Shown here: positions 61,439 to 64,000 of the stretch, one piece after another | How positions within the stretch are numbered: the stretch's first letter is position 1 | Layout of the letters: each line of letters begins with the position of its first letter | NCBI GenBank assembly: GCA_023412275.1 | Contig: JAEYNY010000183.1 | Span: 5,780-69,779 of the forward strand | Source of the DNA: Bacillota bacterium | GTDB lineage: Bacteria; Bacillota; Clostridia; Acetivibrionales; DSM-1351 | DNA: 64,000 nt | Direction of reading: 5' to 3' | Program-made: the position numbers and the translations under genes | The notes under the pieces: generated by a model | The model's input: the letters and a program-made list of their open reading frames with translations, nothing else | Told to the model about the DNA's origin: nothing | The model's database searches: none

Positions 61439-61699
61439 ATGCTTGATATATATGTTTGTGTTGGTAGTTCCTGCCATCTCAAGGGGTCTTATCAGATAAT
61501 CAACTGCTTTCAAAAAATGATTAAGGAAAATAATCTTGAAAGCAAAGTTGAATTAAAGGCATCCTTTTGTATGGGGCATTGCACAACAGGTGTATGCGTT
61601 AAAATAGGCTATACTTTTTATGGAGATGTAGGCGTAATAAATGCTGAAAGTTTCTTTACTGAGAAAGTAATTAACACAATTGAAGGCAAGAAGGGCTAG
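61439..61699 (+). CDS. Thioredoxin-like 2Fe-2S ferredoxin (NuoE C-terminal type)
   Basis: The start is ATG 61439, six bases after GGTGG; GTG 61430 sits on the ribosome site. The 86-residue protein is a lone 2Fe-2S thioredoxin-like domain: Cys in CVGSSCHLKGS and in CMGHCTTG. It resembles the C-terminal half of NuoE without the helical part. It precedes the sensory hydrogenase and probably exchanges electrons with it. Confidence 0.88.
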   Translation: MLDIYVCVGSSCHLKGSYQIINCFQKMIKENNLESKVELKASFCMGHCTTGVCVKIGYTFYGDVGVINAESFFTEKVINTIEGKKG

Positions 61700-61783
61700 T
61701 GTAAATTATACAATTTACATAGGACGACAGGCAGAATTTACTAATAACTGCATAAGAGCCGTCAGGGCTATGGAGGCGACTTT

Positions 61784-63508
61784 ATGAGCGTAATTCAATT
61801 CAAAGAAGCGAACTGTAAAAACTGTTATAAATGTATACGAAGCTGCCCTGTAAACGCTATTGCATTTAAGAACGATCAGGCTGAAATCATACATGATGAG
61901 TGCATGCTCTGCGGAAATTGCCTTACGGTATGTCCTCAGAATGCAAAGAGCGTTAACAGCGATGTTGAAAAAGTCAAAAAATTTATACAGAAGCGTGAAA
62001 AAGTTTATGTAAGTCTTGCACCTTCATTTATTTCTGCATTTGACCATGATGAAAAGTGGGTTTATTATGCCCTAAAAAAGCTCGGATTTACACACATAGA
62101 AGGAACAGCTAATGGTGCCTATCAGGTATCGAGGCAGTATGAAAGTCTTTTGAAGCAGAAGAAAATGAAAAATATCATAACCAGCTGCTGCTCATCAATA
62201 ATATTACTTATAGAAAAATATTATCCTCAGCTGTTGGATCAGCTTGCTCCGGTGGTTTCTCCCATGATAGCTCATGCTAAAATGCTCAGGGAAACATATG
62301 GACAAAGAATCAGAGTAGTATTTATAGGACCTTGTATTTCAAAGAAAGAAGAATTTAATGATCTTCAAAACGGTAGTCAAATTGATGCTGTGGTAACTTT
62401 TGACGATTTGGACAAGTGGTTTGAAGAAGAAGGCCTGTACGATTCAAATGAAATCGTTGACGGTATAAAAAACTTTGATACGTCAGCGAGAATATATCCC
62501 GTACCAGGCGGAATTTTAAAGACTATTGACAGAAAATATAAAAAGAATTACAGATCCATTAGCGTAGACGGTGTTGAACGATGCATGGATGTTCTTCAAT
62601 CCATAGTAGAAGGTGACATTGAAAATTACCTGATTGAAATGAGCAGTTGTAAGGGTGGTTGTTTGGGAGGCCCCTGTATGAAACATGTACCGGGGGGATT
62701 TCTCACTGCAAGAGAGAGACTTTTAAACTATGCTAAAAGAACAGGGGTTCAAACGAATTCGGGTTTGACAAACTCTGTAATGGCTTTGACAAAGGTTGAC
62801 TTATCAAAAAAATTCGTTGACAGGTCAAAGAAGCTGGAAGTACCGTCAGAGGCAGTAATACAAGGTATCTTGAATAGTATTGGGAAATTTAGCAAAGACA
62901 AAGAGCTCAACTGCGGGGCTTGTGGTTATCACTCCTGCAGGGAAAAGGCTACAGCCGTATTCCACGGCAAAGCACAGGTTCATATGTGTTTGCCCTATAT
63001 GAGGGAAAGAGCTGAGTCTATTTCAAATATTATAATAAATTATACACCGTATGCAATTTTTGCTCTGGATGAAGGTCTTAAAATACAGGAGCTCAATAAA
63101 TCCGCCCAGCAGATGTTCAATCTGGGAGCCAGAAACATGAATGGAAGAAATATTTCAGAAATACTTCCATGTGATGAGTTTGAACAGGTGTTAGAAGGTG
63201 CAGAAAATGTGTATGATGAAAAATATGTTTACGAAAGTTACGGTATGGTGGTAAAACAGTCCATCATAAACGTAAAACAGCATAATACTGTTATAGTTAT
63301 AATAAATGATATTACTAAAGAGGAGGCCCAGAGGCAGAAAATTCTGGAAAGTCGTTCTCAGAATATAGATATTGCTCAAAAAATTATGGAAAAACAAATG
63401 ACAGTGGCTCAGGAGATTGCCAGTCTTCTTGGTGAAACTACTGCCGAAACAAAGGTGGCTTTAACCAAGCTTAAAAAATCCATTATGTCAGAGATGGGTG
63501 AATTATAG
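61784..63508 (+). CDS. Sensory [FeFe] hydrogenase with PAS domain (group C-like)
   Basis: This is a 574-residue protein with ATG 61784 after GGAGG. Two 4Fe-4S sites (CKNCYKCIRSCP and CMLCGNCLTVCP) lead into an H-cluster domain (about 60-345) with altered motifs: TSCCSS for TSCCPxW, GPCISKKEE for MPCxxKxxE, and SSCKGGCLGGPC for ACPGGC. The metal Cys remain. A further Fe-S motif (CGACGYHSC then C, about 387-410) and a PAS domain (about 420-515) follow, with a C-terminal coiled helix. This is the layout of sensory hydrogenases, thought to measure hydrogen and signal to partners. The next gene, a phosphatase, overlaps it by one base, which fits that pairing. It is unlikely to be a production enzyme. 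Confidence 0.92.
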   Translation: MSVIQFKEANCKNCYKCIRSCPVNAIAFKNDQAEIIHDECMLCGNCLTVCPQNAKSVNSDVEKVKKFIQKREKVYVSLAPSFISAFDHDEKWVYYALKKLGFTHIEGTANGAYQVSRQYESLLKQKKMKNIITSCCSSIILLIEKYYPQLLDQLAPVVSPMIAHAKMLRETYGQRIRVVFIGPCISKKEEFNDLQNGSQIDAVVTFDDLDKWFEEEGLYDSNEIVDGIKNFDTSARIYPVPGGILKTIDRKYKKNYRSISVDGVERCMDVLQSIVEGDIENYLIEMSSCKGGCLGGPCMKHVPGGFLTARERLLNYAKRTGVQTNSGLTNSVMALTKVDLSKKFVDRSKKLEVPSEAVIQGILNSIGKFSKDKELNCGACGYHSCREKATAVFHGKAQVHMCLPYMRERAESISNIIINYTPYAIFALDEGLKIQELNKSAQQMFNLGARNMNGRNISEILPCDEFEQVLEGAENVYDEKYVYESYGMVVKQSIINVKQHNTVIVIINDITKEEAQRQKILESRSQNIDIAQKIMEKQMTVAQEIASLLGETTAETKVALTKLKKSIMSEMGEL

Positions 63509-64000
63509 TGAGCCTGTATATTGATGTAAGTTACGAAAGTATAAATAAATATCGAGAAGAATTATGTGGGGACAAAGTAGAAATAATCAGAAGCCCTGAT
63601 TCAGTGGTAGTGGTTTTGGCTGATGGTCTGGGAAGCGGTGTGAAGGCAAATATACTTGCAACACTTACTTCTAAGATCATAGGAACAATTATGTCAAATG
63701 GTCTGGATATAGAAGAGGCTGTTAATACGGTTGCGAAAACTCTTCCTGTTTGCAAGGAGAGAGGGGTTGCATATTCAACTTTCTCTATAATACAGATATT
63801 CAATAACGGTGAAGGTTACTTGGCCGAATTCGATAATCCTTCTGTAGTCAGGCTGCGAAAAGGTAAGATAATGAGCCTGGAGACAGAAAGCAGAGTCGTT
63901 AACGATAAACTTATAAAAGAGGCCAGGTTCAAAGTCAGCCCTGATGACTTATTTGTAATGATAAGTGATGGAGTTATCCATGCGGGAATAGGCCAGACAC
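63508..64000 (+). CDS. PP2C/SpoIIE-type serine/threonine phosphatase (3' end outside window)
   Basis: The start is GTG 63508, sharing one base with the preceding stop (TAGTG). The frame is open to the window end, giving 164 residues. Metal-binding Asp motifs are VVVLADGLGSG near residue 32 and VMISDGVIHAGIG near 155. Group C sensory hydrogenases are often encoded next to such phosphatases. It should remove phosphate from a target protein in response to the hydrogenase signal. Anything past residue 164 is unseen. Confidence 0.88.
   Translation, partial: MSLYIDVSYESINKYREELCGDKVEIIRSPDSVVVVLADGLGSGVKANILATLTSKIIGTIMSNGLDIEEAVNTVAKTLPVCKERGVAYSTFSIIQIFNNGEGYLAEFDNPSVVRLRKGKIMSLETESRVVNDKLIKEARFKVSPDDLFVMISDGVIHAGIGQT

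Noticed and set aside
61701..61718. GTAAATT/AATTTAC dyad as a further Rex or terminator site
   Set aside because: It does not match the Rex consensus and no T run follows; AT-rich dyads of this size are common.

Overview
The window is low-GC DNA from a Gram-positive anaerobe, most likely a cellulolytic clostridium of the Ruminiclostridium type. This is inferred from gene content: two SLH-anchored GH10 xylanases, a multi-subunit [FeFe] hydrogenase, a group C-like sensory hydrogenase, Rex-type operators, AGGAGG ribosome sites and frequent TTG/GTG starts. No rRNA, tRNA, CRISPR array, phage or insertion sequence was seen.

Region 1 (1-29825) is a hybrid NRPS/PKS locus that enters the window already in progress. 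Domain order is: acyl-AMP-ligase-like end - PCP - C - A(Gly code) - PCP - KS - KR - DH-like - ACP; then KS - dead AT - ACP; then TubC docking - C - FkbH-like - PCP - C - A(Ser code) - PCP - E; then a free-standing FenF-like acyltransferase; then half C - A(Tyr-like code) - PCP - a papain/BtrH-like domain. After that come two glycosyltransferases, a second PCP - BtrH-like protein and a third glycosyltransferase. Neither PKS module has a working AT, so the discrete AT should load both in trans. The predicted product is a glycosylated lipo- or acyl-peptide/polyketide containing Gly, two ketide units, a possible glycerate unit, D-Ser and perhaps Tyr. The first KS is split by a -1 frameshift. There is no thioesterase; the BtrH-like domain is the candidate release or transfer enzyme.

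Region 2 (29826-33344) has an OmpR-type regulator, an ABC-2 exporter pair and a small histidine kinase, a layout typical of self-resistance or export next to an antibiotic locus.

Region 3 (33345-41600) holds two paralogous secreted xylanases (N-terminal carbohydrate-binding-like repeats, CBM22, GH10, CBM9, SLH). Region 4 (41601-51554) is signalling: a membrane diguanylate cyclase, a PilZ protein, a flavodiiron-like (ODP) diiron protein, then cheY-cheA-cheW-mcp-cheR-DUF1540-cheB. The ODP gene next to a chemotaxis operon suggests oxygen or iron taxis.

Region 5 (51555-56982) has assorted genes: a Cys-less ArsC-fold protein, a CmpB-like membrane protein, a YgjP-like metallopeptidase, a ferredoxin-fused aldo/keto reductase and a secreted tandem nitrilase whose second domain is dead. 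A divergent promoter pair and a possible small RNA lie upstream of the nitrilase.

Region 6 (56983-64000) is hydrogen metabolism: hndA-hndC-hndD, a small Cys-rich protein, a 2Fe-2S thioredoxin-like protein, a PAS-containing sensory [FeFe] hydrogenase and a PP2C/SpoIIE phosphatase that runs off the window. Both hydrogenase transcription units have a promoter overlapped by a Rex-like operator.
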